A DNA stretch of 64,000 bases from Actinernus sp. WN-2022 (lineage: Eukaryota; Cnidaria; Anthozoa; Actiniaria; Actinernidae). The notes under the pieces are model-generated. The model had not been told where the DNA came from. It searched no databases and worked only from the letters and a program-made list of their open reading frames with translations. Both the position numbers and the translations under genes were made by a program. Location of the stretch: positions 55,279,352-55,343,351 of the forward strand of contig JAOWCC010001634.1 of assembly GCA_030867875.1 (NCBI GenBank). Direction: 5' to 3'. Of this stretch, positions 22,646-32,349 are shown in pieces. Every line of letters begins with the position of its first letter. Position 1 is the first letter of the stretch.

Positions 22646-22872
22646 TAGCCTGGGAAACCAGCCGCCTCTTATCTCTCCCCCACTCGCGAAAGAGACGGTG
22701 GTTATATTCCTTGAAAAGAAGTTGTTCGCATTCGGCTTCTGAGAATTGCAACTAATTTATGCATCGTGAAATGGCTATCTGCTACGTCATCAGTATGGAA
22801 TTTTCTGCCTCGCTGCCCAGACGTCTCTTTCGCGAGTGGGGAGCGATAAGAGTCTGCTGGTTTCCCAGGCTA
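22646..22872. mobile_element. MITE with 9-bp target duplication (Mutator-type)
   Basis: The ends TAGCCTGGGAAACCAGC and GCTGGTTTCCCAGGCTA are inverted, with inner arms 'ccactcgcgaaagagacg' also inverted. TCTTCATCA flanks both sides (22637-22645, 22873-22881). The inverted partner arm at about 24605 has this 9-mer once and no insertion, so boundaries and duplication are certain. A 9-bp duplication is characteristic of Mutator-like elements. Confidence 0.93.
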
Positions 22873-23449
22873 TCTTCATCACTGATGTGTTTCTTTCAGG
22901 TTTGAGGAATTTCTGGGCTTTTTTCCCCTCCCCTATGTAAATATTGAGAAGGCGGGAAACACAAGACGCCATTAGTCCACGTCGCGAAAATCCAAACTTT
23001 CATCATTTTACCTCTAGAAACCCTTTCTTACATTCCTCTAGCACTCATTTAATCGATCCATCGCTTATTTCCTCGCTTTGTAAGTACTCAAATTCGACGG
23101 TTTCTGCAGCCAACCTAGCGTGTAGCAGCCTGTGGTTTGAACGTGGCTTTTCTTCGGAAACAGTGACGAACGAGTGCCGAAGGCATCCAACACCTCAGTG
23201 TTTTTTTCGAGGAGATTCGGAAAACGAAGTCATTGTGCTCAATCGACCAATCGCTGAAATCTGCAGAACAGACCCACGAACTTACAAGGCAATATCAGCC
23301 ATTAGAAGAGCGTAATGGGAATGGACAGTTTTACTTTTCATTGAATCGTCAAATACAGTAGCGGAAATGCCACCAGAACACACCACTACAACATTTCGTC
23401 CAAGGCTTTTCAGACTCGTTACCGTTTCGTTTACTCAACAGGATATTAA

Positions 23450-23826
23450 TAGGGACTTTAAGCAAAACACGACGGCAACGTCTAGGACGACGGCATAAAA
23501 CAATAGCCTTAATTACAAAATACAATAGCTGCACGTGAAAATGCACGCAGTCGCCTACATTTCCACCGTTCTCTGCAAAAACACAACCTGAAAACCTCAA
23601 ATTGTACGTTTTATAAAGAGAATGCGAACGTAAAAGAAAGTAAATCAGTCCGTTTTTCGTTCGGAGTGAACGGAACTCTGTACTCGGTCATATTTTTCGA
23701 AAATCTGGTTGTGAAAAACAATTCAAGGCGAACAAGAGAAATAGTAGACACCAAATTTCGGGAGAAAGGCACTTTTCTACGTCCTGTCGTCATTGCCGTC
23801 GCCGTCCTGGTTGCTTAAAGTCCCTA
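23450..23826 (-). mobile_element. GGGAGCTTAAGCA MITE, copy 2
   Basis: Same family as 21701-22068 in inverted orientation, from TA/GGGACTTTAAGCA to TTGCTTAAAGTCCC/TA. It contains 'tgcacgtgaaaatgcacgca' and 'cgttttataaagagaatgcg'. Confidence 0.85.
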
Positions 23827-24989
23827 ATATGTCCTTCTTCGGTAGTTCTAACTGCTCTTTGCTTATCTGTTAGGCTCCAGGAAATATAAGGGTTAACTGT
23901 ACGACTTCTCACTGACCTATTTGTCACACCATATTCTAGCCGCTACACGGACGTATTTTTTCACTCTCATATTGCAGTCAGTTCAACAAAATCGTCTATA
24001 ACAAATTCTTGTACAACTTACCTTCCATTTTTGGTTATTTTACATTTGAAACAGCTTTTGAAGAGAACTAAATCAAGAAATCGACTACATTTCTATTTGA
24101 CATTTACTTCACCTATTGTTTGCTGAAAAGTTCTCTGCCCTGCAGATTTCACCGTTCAGCTTTGGTCGATTGAGCACAATGACTTCGTTCTCCGAATCTT
24201 CTCGAAAAAACACTGAGGTGTTGGATTCCTTCGGCACTCATTCGTCACTGCTTCCAAAGAAAAGCCACGTTCAACCACAGACTGCCTGTGGTTCAACTAC
24301 AGCACAAGCAGCCCATGAAAAAAGGTCAAGCGACGGTACCCCGGCTCGTTACATGCTAGGTTGGCTGCAGAAACCGTCGAATTGGAGTACTTACAAAGCG
24401 AGGAAATAAGCGATGGTTCGATTAAATGAGTGCTAGAGGAATGTAAAAAGAGTTTCTGGAGGTAAAATGCTGAAGAATTACGAGGCCTCGAGGAGTCGCC
24501 ACATGAACTAATGGCGTCTTGTGTTTCCTGCCTTCTCAATATTTATATAGGAGCAGAAAGAAAAAAACCCAGAAGTGCCTCAAACCTGAAATAAACACAT
24601 CGGTGATGAAGAGGAACAACTTCACAACACACAGGTAAGATTTCAAGCCAAAGCAACTAGGCCCGACTATTGTATGTAAGGTGGGAGCGGACGAGAAAGT
24701 GAAGTGAAGTGAGAACGAGAATAAAACGTATTTGACGTACTCTTTGTGAATTTGTCATTATTTTACCCTCCCCTCCCCTTATTTTTTAGAAAAATGACAA
24801 ATACACAAAGAGTAGGTATTGTACAAAACTAGTTTTATTCTTCTTTTCACTTCACAAACAATATGTAAACACGTTTCATTCCAGTTTTTACTTCATTATT
24901 ATGGTTTGCCTATGGTAAAAACAGTCCACTTTATCCGTATGTAGATGACAGAGGCCTCTCGAGGGTTCTCTTTAACTCTCGAGGGTTCT

Positions 24990-25260
24990 CTTTTTTCTTA
25001 GAAGAGTAGCAGCCACAAAAACAGAACGTGAAAACTCCACATTTTACGTTCAAAGGAGAACGCGAACGTAAGAAGTAAATCACACCGTTTATCGTTCGGC
25101 CTGAACGAAACTCTATGCTGGTCACATTTTTCGAAAATCTGGTTATAAAAGGCACCTAGAGGCAAATAAAGGAAATAGTAAACACCCAATTTCGGGAGAA
25201 AACACTTTTCTATGTTCCGTCGTCACAGCCGTCGTCGTCCTGGTTGCTTAAGGTCCCTAA
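24990..25260 (-). mobile_element. GGGAGCTTAAGCA MITE, copy 3 (left end damaged)
   Basis: The family body and the right end (GGTTGCTTAAGGTCCCTA) are present; the left part is replaced by two copies of 'ctctcgagggttctctt' (24955-24990). Confidence 0.8.
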
Positions 25261-25261
25261 T

Positions 25262-25603
25262 TAGAGCTTAAGCAACATGACGGCATAAAACAATAGCCTT
25301 AATTACAAAATACAATAACTGCACGTGAAAATGCACGCAGTCGCCTACATTTCAACCGTTGTCTGCAAAAACACAACGTGAAAACCCCATATTTTATAAG
25401 AGAACGCCAAAGTAAGAAAGTAAATCACTCCGTTTTTCGTTCTGCGTGAACGGAACTCTATGCTTATCATATTTTTCGAAGATATGAATGTGAAAAGTAA
25501 TTAAAGCGAACGAAGGAAATAGTAAACATCATATTTCGGGAGAAACCATTTTTCTAGGTGCCGTCCTCTCTACCATTGCCGTCGTTGATGCTTAAACTCT
25601 CTA
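25262..25603 (-). mobile_element. GGGAGCTTAAGCA MITE, copy 4
   Basis: It runs from TA/GAGCTTAAGCA to TGCTTAAACTCTC/TA and follows copy 3 with only two bases between them, so the two lie back to back in the same orientation. The ends are more diverged than in copy 1. Confidence 0.82.
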
Positions 25604-25609
25604 ATATCA

Positions 25610-26340
25610 CTTCGTTGCCGACCTTCAAAAGGTCTCTTAAGAAGTTTTTTTTAAATTTTTTTATTTTGAATTATTTTATTAACATTTTCCCTAAGGATAT
25701 AACAATGACAAATACTATAACCTAACCATATTACATTGCAATTGTTATGCTAATGTCACCATGATTTGTGTTAGGAACCAATGGATATCTGGTTGGACAT
25801 TAATGACAATAGATGACGACACACGAAACATCGCTGTAGTCTTACAGTACCTTCGTTGTAGGCACAAGTCGTAATTTGTATGGGTAATCAACTGGGGATG
25901 AGTGAAATTTGGGATAAATTTCACGCGTGTTTGTCAAAATTACGTAGTCACTATTTGATTACCATTAATATTATGGAGAGCAAATTACAATCCAGATAAA
26001 CATTATTTTAAGAGCGTGTTGGCAGCGTTTGAAATTTCAGCGTGTGAAATTTCAAGTTGAAATTAGGGATTAATTTGTCCTCTATGGTATTAAGATTGTA
26101 ATTAGATTTTATTAGTTAAGTTGTTTATCTAAAAGTGTAAATTAGTTCTGAAAAACTCCTTGGGGAGTGGCTAATAAATCATATTGCAACAAATTCCTTG
26201 GATTCTAATAAAAGGTCTTGAAAAGGTCAGTTTGTTGCCGCTAACTTTAACTTCGTACGCCATCATGCTAAAATCCACATTATCATCTACATTTAACATG
26301 TACACTGTACCTTAAAAAAAATTCTGATTATATATCTACA
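25610..26340. other. No feature seen
   Basis: AT-rich sequence without splice-supported open frames or clear repeats. Confidence 0.45.
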
Positions 26341-27122
26341 ATGTTTTCACAAAAGGACCCTTAGAACCTAAGACCCCCTTTTGTGAAAACATAGTAGATC
26401 TTGTGTGCCTTTAGCTTTAAAAGCCAGTTACTCGTGTTCTTGCCGTTTTCTTGAAAGGGCAGATGGTAGTTTAAGACTTTTCTGGCCTTTCTATCCCATA
26501 ATTTACTTGTGTTAGAGCTATCCCGTAATTTCTTTATTTGAGAGCTAGAGGTTAGGGTTTAGGTTAGAAAAAGGCCATTTTCTGGTATTGTTACTCAAAA
26601 TACAGCAAAATTCCATCGATTAAACTTAATCTACAGGAAGAGACCGTTGTATTGCCGTGTAGTGCATCGAAATCCATTAAAAGCTCGAGAAATGGCGCCA
26701 CTTTGAAATTTAGGTTACACAAGTAAATTAATGTGTACCTGTTGGCTTTAAAAGCCAGCAACCCACTTTTCAACGTTTTCATCCAAAAAATGCACTTTTT
26801 TTCTCAGACCTAGTGGGAAATGTACATTTTCACTAAGCAAATCGTTGCGCCATACGTCAGGCAAAGTTAGTTTTTCGCGAAAATATTTGAACTACTCCTC
26901 CTCCCCCCCCCTCCTCCCCCCCCCCCCCCCCCTCCCCCCACCCCCACATAAAATACCTAGAGATCAATTATGGGATAGAAAGGCCAGAAAAGTCTTAAAC
27001 TACCATCTGCCCTTTCAAGAAAACGGCAAGAACACGAGTAACTTGCTTTTAAAGCTAAAGGCACACAAGATCTACCATGTTTTCACAAAAGGACCCTTAG
27101 AACCCCTTTTGTAAAAACATGG
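26341..27122. mobile_element. Foldback element with hairpin ends
   Basis: Arms 26392-26507 and 26966-27076 are inverted copies (agtagatcttgtgtgccttt...ggcctttctatcccataatt). Outside each arm is a hairpin built on 'gttttcacaaaagg' and its complement (26341-26391, 27077-27122). The centre holds a ctttaaaagcc hairpin and a long C-rich tract (26894-26946). No coding. Confidence 0.88.
26894..26946 (+). repeat. Poly-C/CT tract
   Basis: Fifty-odd bases are almost entirely C with scattered T, including a run of about 18 C. It could form i-motif or, on the other strand, G-quadruplex structures, and it is prone to assembly error. Confidence 0.9.
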
Positions 27123-27168
27123 TATATATATATATATATATATATAATATGTATATTTATATATACAT
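27123..27168 (+). repeat. TA dinucleotide microsatellite
   Basis: About 12 TA units are followed by degenerate AT-rich steps; it directly adjoins the foldback's right end. Confidence 0.9.
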
Positions 27169-27737
27169 ATGTGTTGTAAGTAACAGGCTTAGCTTGTTTG
27201 GACTCTGCCTGTTAAATAAAAAAGCTATTAAATAAAATAATAAAATATATAACCTTTTCATTTTGTTTTTACGTTATTGTAATTTTTGAATACTGTCATG
27301 TGTGGTGTTATTTTGTCCTTCAGAATTCCTTGATATGTAGTACATTTGTAGTAATAGTATTTTATTAAATCATGTACACATATTTAACAATTGTAATAGA
27401 ATTCTATTCAAATTAAAAAAGTTAATTACAGTGCAAACCTTAAAAAGTGATTGTCATGCAGCTATAACATGTAACGTATATAATACATATGTATGTATCT
27501 ACAACATTCTGTACACGAAGTCATTAATCACATACATGAATTTCAAGCGTAACACCGCTACAAAAATATGTAATTCAGTTCAAATTACACTTTTCACAAT
27601 GTATCTCAAAATCAAAGCTTTTGCAGATTTTTACGTAAAATGTTAATATGTACTCCAGCATTGAATACCCCATAGCTCTCTAACATATTTTGAAACGAAA
27701 GCCAAGAAAAAAGGGGTGAAACTACAAAACAAAACAC

Positions 27738-28050
27738 GTTACAGTCAAGACAGGTCAAGCGTTCCCCCTCTAAGAGCCAGAAATGAAGTTCATTATTCGC
27801 AATTTGATTCGAATCTTCGTTTCAAATTTCCATTGTTGAAATTATACTTGGAAAACTCAAAACGTAAAATATTCAAGCCTTTTGTACATAAATACAACCA
27901 AAATTTGATTGGGGCTCGATTTGAATTTTGCAAGTTTCGTTTTAATAATGGCAGTTTGAAACGAATGAATCAAATTTCGAATTATGAACTTCATTTCTTG
28001 CCCTACGGACCGGGCCTACGGAGGAACACTTGACCTGTTTTGACTGTAAC
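27738..28050. mobile_element. 313-bp MITE, TIR GTTACAGTCAARACAGGTCA
   Basis: The left end GTTACAGTCAAGACAGGTCA and inverted right end GTTACAGTCAAAACAGGTCA continue inward as imperfect arms of about 85 bp (ccagaaatgaagttcattat and so on). The open frame across it is a by-product. No clear target duplication was identified. Confidence 0.82.
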
Positions 28051-28548
28051 TAGGGAAAAAATAAAAATAACATTTACCAGCTTAGGGTCGGTCTGTATTG
28101 AGAAAACTGTGCCCTCTTTAGTCTTGAATAGAAAAACTGCAAAACATTGCCTGTGATTTGAGTAAAATGTTTTCAATTTTAGTTTGAATTTGCTGCTGAA
28201 ACAAGACTGACAAATGTATCACTTTTTGTAACTTTGTAACGAAAAATATGCAAAGTAAAGCTTATTTGTTAATGTTTTCGTGTTCTATGTGATTTAAACA
28301 TTCAAATAATTGTACGTTTTTCATTCAATTTGGAATTCACACTTGTTTTTCCAAAAGCTCAAATTTTGATACTCTTTTAAAAAACACTCCAGAATTAACC
28401 CTAAATTGAACTTAAAATCACATGAACACTTACACTTATTGTGAAACTTGATATCACTTACAAATTGTTACATGTACATAAATGTTGAAAAATTCACATG
28501 CAAACATCATACTTGCGTTAAAAACCAGACTTCGAAGTGTAACTATAT
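28051..28548. other. No gene seen
   Basis: AT-rich sequence; no repeats recognised. Confidence 0.4.
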
Positions 28549-29091
28549 GAAGTTGATCTCATGCATGTGAAAACTGTTTGGAAATGAGGAAGGATGACAT
28601 TTTCTGTTTGGCAATATCTCATCTCATTCTAGAGATATTCAGGTTTTTACAATATGCAAATGAGATGATCTATGACGTAGGAATACTTGGTACTAACACT
28701 GTACAAATCATGTTGCTATGGAAACACTCGGTCTAACTCCTTTCACCTTAAACATAACAGTGCAATTTCGGTTTCTGTTGTACAAAATAATTTGCATTAA
28801 ACCACTCAGACAAAAACTGTGTAAAATGTGTATACTGATGTACACATCATGAAGCAGGAAACTGTTTGACAAAAGAAAAATTAAGCGATTTGTTTTCCTC
28901 GTGGAAACCGGACGCAAGAGAGACCATAATTTATACAGTGATGTGTATTAGCACCAGGCCGTATCAAGGTTCTTACTTCATGATCATATCATTTGCATAT
29001 TGTAAAAAAAACCTGAATATCCCTTGAATGAGATCTGCCAAATGGAAAATGTCAACCTCCCTCATTTTGTAAGGAAATGAGATTGACTTCA
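28549..29091. mobile_element. Foldback family F1, copy 1
   Basis: The ends are inverted: 'agttgatctcatgcatgtga', 'ggcaatatctcatctcattc' and 'agagatattcaggtttttac' on the left have complements on the right ending at 29091. The middle has 'tgctatggaaacactcggtc'. A related element in the same orientation is at 31437-32186. Confidence 0.82.
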
Positions 29092-29904
29092 TTTCATATA
29101 CACTTTAGAAGATAATGTGAATTATGATCACAATCAAATTCATCATACAATTAACGATTCAGCTGGTTTATCCCAACTTAGGTGTATTATATGGCTAACT
29201 GCTACATGTATTTACCATTTCGCTTCTAAGCTGTCTGTGGGAATTACTTGAGATAGTGTGTTGCATTGAACCATACATGTACATTAACATGAAGCCTGGA
29301 GCAAACTGATGATCTTCATACATGTACATAACTGTACTTTGTGAATATAAATAGAAACTATCAACACCACATCCTAAGTTGACTAGTTTGATATTGATCA
29401 AATTGATTTCTTTAATGTACAGTGTGTAAAATGATGATTAGGTATTCTGTTATTAAGCCAGATGTGAACGTACATATAATATGATAAGATAAAGTACATA
29501 CCTATTACGGGAACAATATCAAAACATTTTGACGGTCAAAGTTAATTTAAATCATGACATGATAAGGTTTTGACGATGAACGAAGTACAGGTAATATTTT
29601 TACTCTAATAAGAACATAATTTGTTTATCACAATTTTACTTTAACAAAATGTTACATTAATTATATCATTTGCTTTTCAATTATTATGTCACTTGTCTTG
29701 TAGTTCAATTCATTAAAACATACAAAATTATATTCAATTTCTTTGATAGTTGTTCTGATTGTGAATTATACTTCTTGTTTTTATTATTAAGTTCATAAAT
29801 GTAATTACTCTACAATTGTATTTTACATTTTATAGAATATGTACTCGTTTACTCGTATTAAAAATGTTATTATAATTATGTGACCATATTACATTGCCAT
29901 AAAA

Positions 29905-31430
29905 TACATAGTGATAATGAATTATGTTGTTACAGTGATAATGAATTATATTGTTACAGTGATAATGTATTATATTGTTAGTGATAATGAATGTTGTTAC
30001 AGTGTTATAATATAGATACAATAGTACGTGCGCTCTGATTGGCTAAAAAGCCATGTCTTATCAGAGTATATAACATGGTTTGCCGTGTTTTATTGTTTTC
30101 AACTGGCGGTTTCCTTTCATCGTGTGTAAATCTATATTATAAAACAGATAAAGAAGCCTTAAGCCTCCATGGTTTATACTATCTTCAAAAACTCATGAAT
30201 AATTCATGAGCATTTTGTCCAATCAGATGAAGCGAATCACTCATGTGCATGCTCCTTTATACCCGATAAAACGCAAGGATCTTTATACAACTTTTCACTG
30301 TACAAGTGTGGCCCTATATAAAACTTCATGGTTGAGCCATTAAGTAACCATTAAGTTTTATATAGGGCCACACCCGTACAGAGAAAATCGTATAAAGACC
30401 CTCCAAGTCAATCCTCATGAAACCAAGGGCTTAACCGTGAATCTTTATAAAGACCCTCACTCATACAGTGAAAGTCCTTAAAAAGACCCTTACAGGAAAT
30501 CTCAGTTCATAAGATGAGACTCAGGGCTGCTCATACAATGGTCTAAGTGCAACGACTCGAGGAGCTCGAAGACAAAGGCCCCTTGGCTCACAGTTATTCA
30601 TATGCAACTGGCCTAACATTATGGGACCCAAATTTTCGCTCTATATTCCAACTGCGGCAGGCAAGCACTCTTAGCAGTTTTCGATCTGGCTGCAGCAGCT
30701 TCTTCTCTTGAATTAAACTCTTCAGTTATAAACTTTAATTCACACGGCATTCATGTAAAGCAGGTAGTTTGTAGTTATATTAGATTAGTTAGTAGTTTTC
30801 ATAATTTAACATATTTTATTGAGCGATTGTATTATTATAATTATTTATTTTTAGTAATTTATATCCAACTGATGAATCAACCGTGTTTAAAGGAAAGTTA
30901 TACATACATACAACTGCGCATGTCAGTGATGCACAACGTAGCTATAAACAAATAATTATTCGCTTTTCATCTAAATTTCTGAAAATTATTATCTTTTAGA
31001 AGTAATGTTTTTGAAGCCGTTTAATAAACTCGCAGCACGTGTCGTTTATTAAACTATACATAACACACTCTGGTCATTTGAGAACACTCGAGAAATGTTG
31101 AAAGCACGTGCCTTCGGCTTGTGCTAAGGCTCCTTTATTTGGTAAATCATGAATATGTTGTTACAGTGATAATGAATTATGTTGTTACAGTGATAATGAA
31201 TATGTTGTTACAGTGATAATGAATATGTTGTTACAGTGATAATGAATATGTTGATACAGTGATAATGAATTTGTTGTTACAGTGATAATGAATATGTTGT
31301 TACAGTGATAATGAATATGTTGATACAGTGATAATGAATTTGTTGTTACAGTGATAATGAATATGTTGTTACAGTGATAATGAATTATGTTGATACAGTG
31401 ATAATGAATTTGTTGTTATGGTGATAATGA
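29905..31430 (+). repeat. 23/24-bp minisatellite split by a 1.1-kb insertion
   Basis: Units of 'gataatgaattatgttgtta'+'cagt' occur at 29905-30005 and again, about 12 times, at 31147-31430. Between them lies unrelated sequence (about 30006-31146). Confidence 0.85.
30006..31146. mobile_element. Insertion inside the minisatellite, with long hairpin
   Basis: This block interrupts the array. It contains an extended palindrome at about 30279-30402 whose core arms GTGTGGCCCTATATAAAACTT are perfectly inverted around 'catggttgagccattaagta'. It also has 'gcgctctgattggct' near its left edge. Boundaries are approximate and I could not assign a target duplication. Confidence 0.55.
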
Positions 31431-31436
31431 AATATA

Positions 31437-32186
31437 TTGCCTACAAATCGAAAAGTAGGTTGATCTCCTTTAAAAATCCTTTCGAAATGAGAAAGGGTGG
31501 CGTTATTCATTTGTCAATATATTAACTCGTTCTAGAGATATTCAAGTTTTGTTGTAATATGCAAATGAGAGGAACTGTCATTTGATGGACACGGCTGGAG
31601 ACAAATCACAAAACGAAGAAAATATCTGCAAATTGTGGGTAAAAACAATTGAAACTTTCCACATGTATAGTACTAACGAAAATACAATCACAGTGGATAT
31701 TTTGACATTGCCATGGAAACACACTTGTCCTCAGGTTCTTTTACCTAAAAGATAAAATTCCAATTTGTTTCTGTTATAGAAAATAATTTGCTTAAACCAC
31801 TCATATACAATGCCTGCATTGTTCCAAGTCTTCTGATGTGCCCAGAGCTGAAAATTGTGTTTAACAAAGAATAAATTAGGAAATTGTATTTCCCTCACGG
31901 AAGAAACAGCATTTCTATGACAATGTTATAATTAGCACAGTGATGTGTACTTTCCTTAGCACCACACATATGCAAAGTTTTAATTGTTTTAACCCACTAT
32001 TTGCAGATATATTTTTCCTTTTGGTTTGTGTCCAGGATGTGCCCATTAAATGAGTTCATCTCATTTGCATAATGCAAAAAGCTGAATATCTCTGGAACAA
32101 AATGAGATATTGACAAACGGAAAATGCCACCCTTCCTCATTTCGAAATGATTTTCAAGAGATCAACTTAAGTTTTGATTTGTGGGC
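31437..32186. mobile_element. Foldback family F1, copy 2
   Basis: Inverted ends (cctacaaatcgaaaagtagg...ttgatctcc on the left; complement on the right) and shared internal blocks (gttctagagatattcaag, tgccatggaaacac, gataaaattccaatttg, aatttgcttaaaccactca) match copy 1 at 28549-29091. It is longer by about 200 bp. Confidence 0.82.
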
Positions 32187-32277
32187 ACTTTATGGCACTC
32201 CTAATGTAAGCACCTCATACATTCATTTATTGTGGCCCCTGGACCATGGCACCTCGTACATTCATATACTGTAGCCC

Positions 32278-32349
32278 CTAGTCCATGGTGGCTGTAAAAC
32301 CAACTCCTGTGGTGATCTTCTTCATGAGGTACAGCTTGTCTTGACCTGC
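32278..32349 (-). CDS. TMC: TMC last exon J
   Basis: Acceptor ttgttaacag, stop TAG at 32280-32278. It encodes AGQDKLYLMKKITTGVGFTA and TMD. 'EQIAL/AGQDKLYLMKKI' fits the family's 'EGxDKxFLxxKL' end. An adjacent cag three bases on gives a NAGNAG-type alternative that would drop one Ala. Confidence 0.88.
   Translation of the reverse strand, partial: AGQDKLYLMKKITTGVGFTATMD

Larger units (their letters stand above)
22604..24645. repeat. Large inverted duplication, arms about 500 bp
   Basis: Sequence at about 22604-23260 and its inverse at about 24140-24645 match at most positions. Both arms end outward in 'caacttcacaacacacag/gtaaga', a splice donor (mirror donor at 22614 on the - strand, donor at 24635 on the + strand). 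Both arms share the open stretch ETVE(F/L)EYLQSEEISDGSIK followed by the same TGA, and RLSTMTSFSES upstream. This indicates a duplicated, already broken coding sequence of unknown family. Copy 2 of the GGGAGCTTAAGCA MITE sits in the centre and a 227-bp MITE has split the left arm. Confidence 0.85.

Noticed and set aside
26845..27114. 89-codon frame with Pro/Leu-rich middle
   Set aside because: It spans a poly-C tract and one arm of a foldback; not a protein gene.
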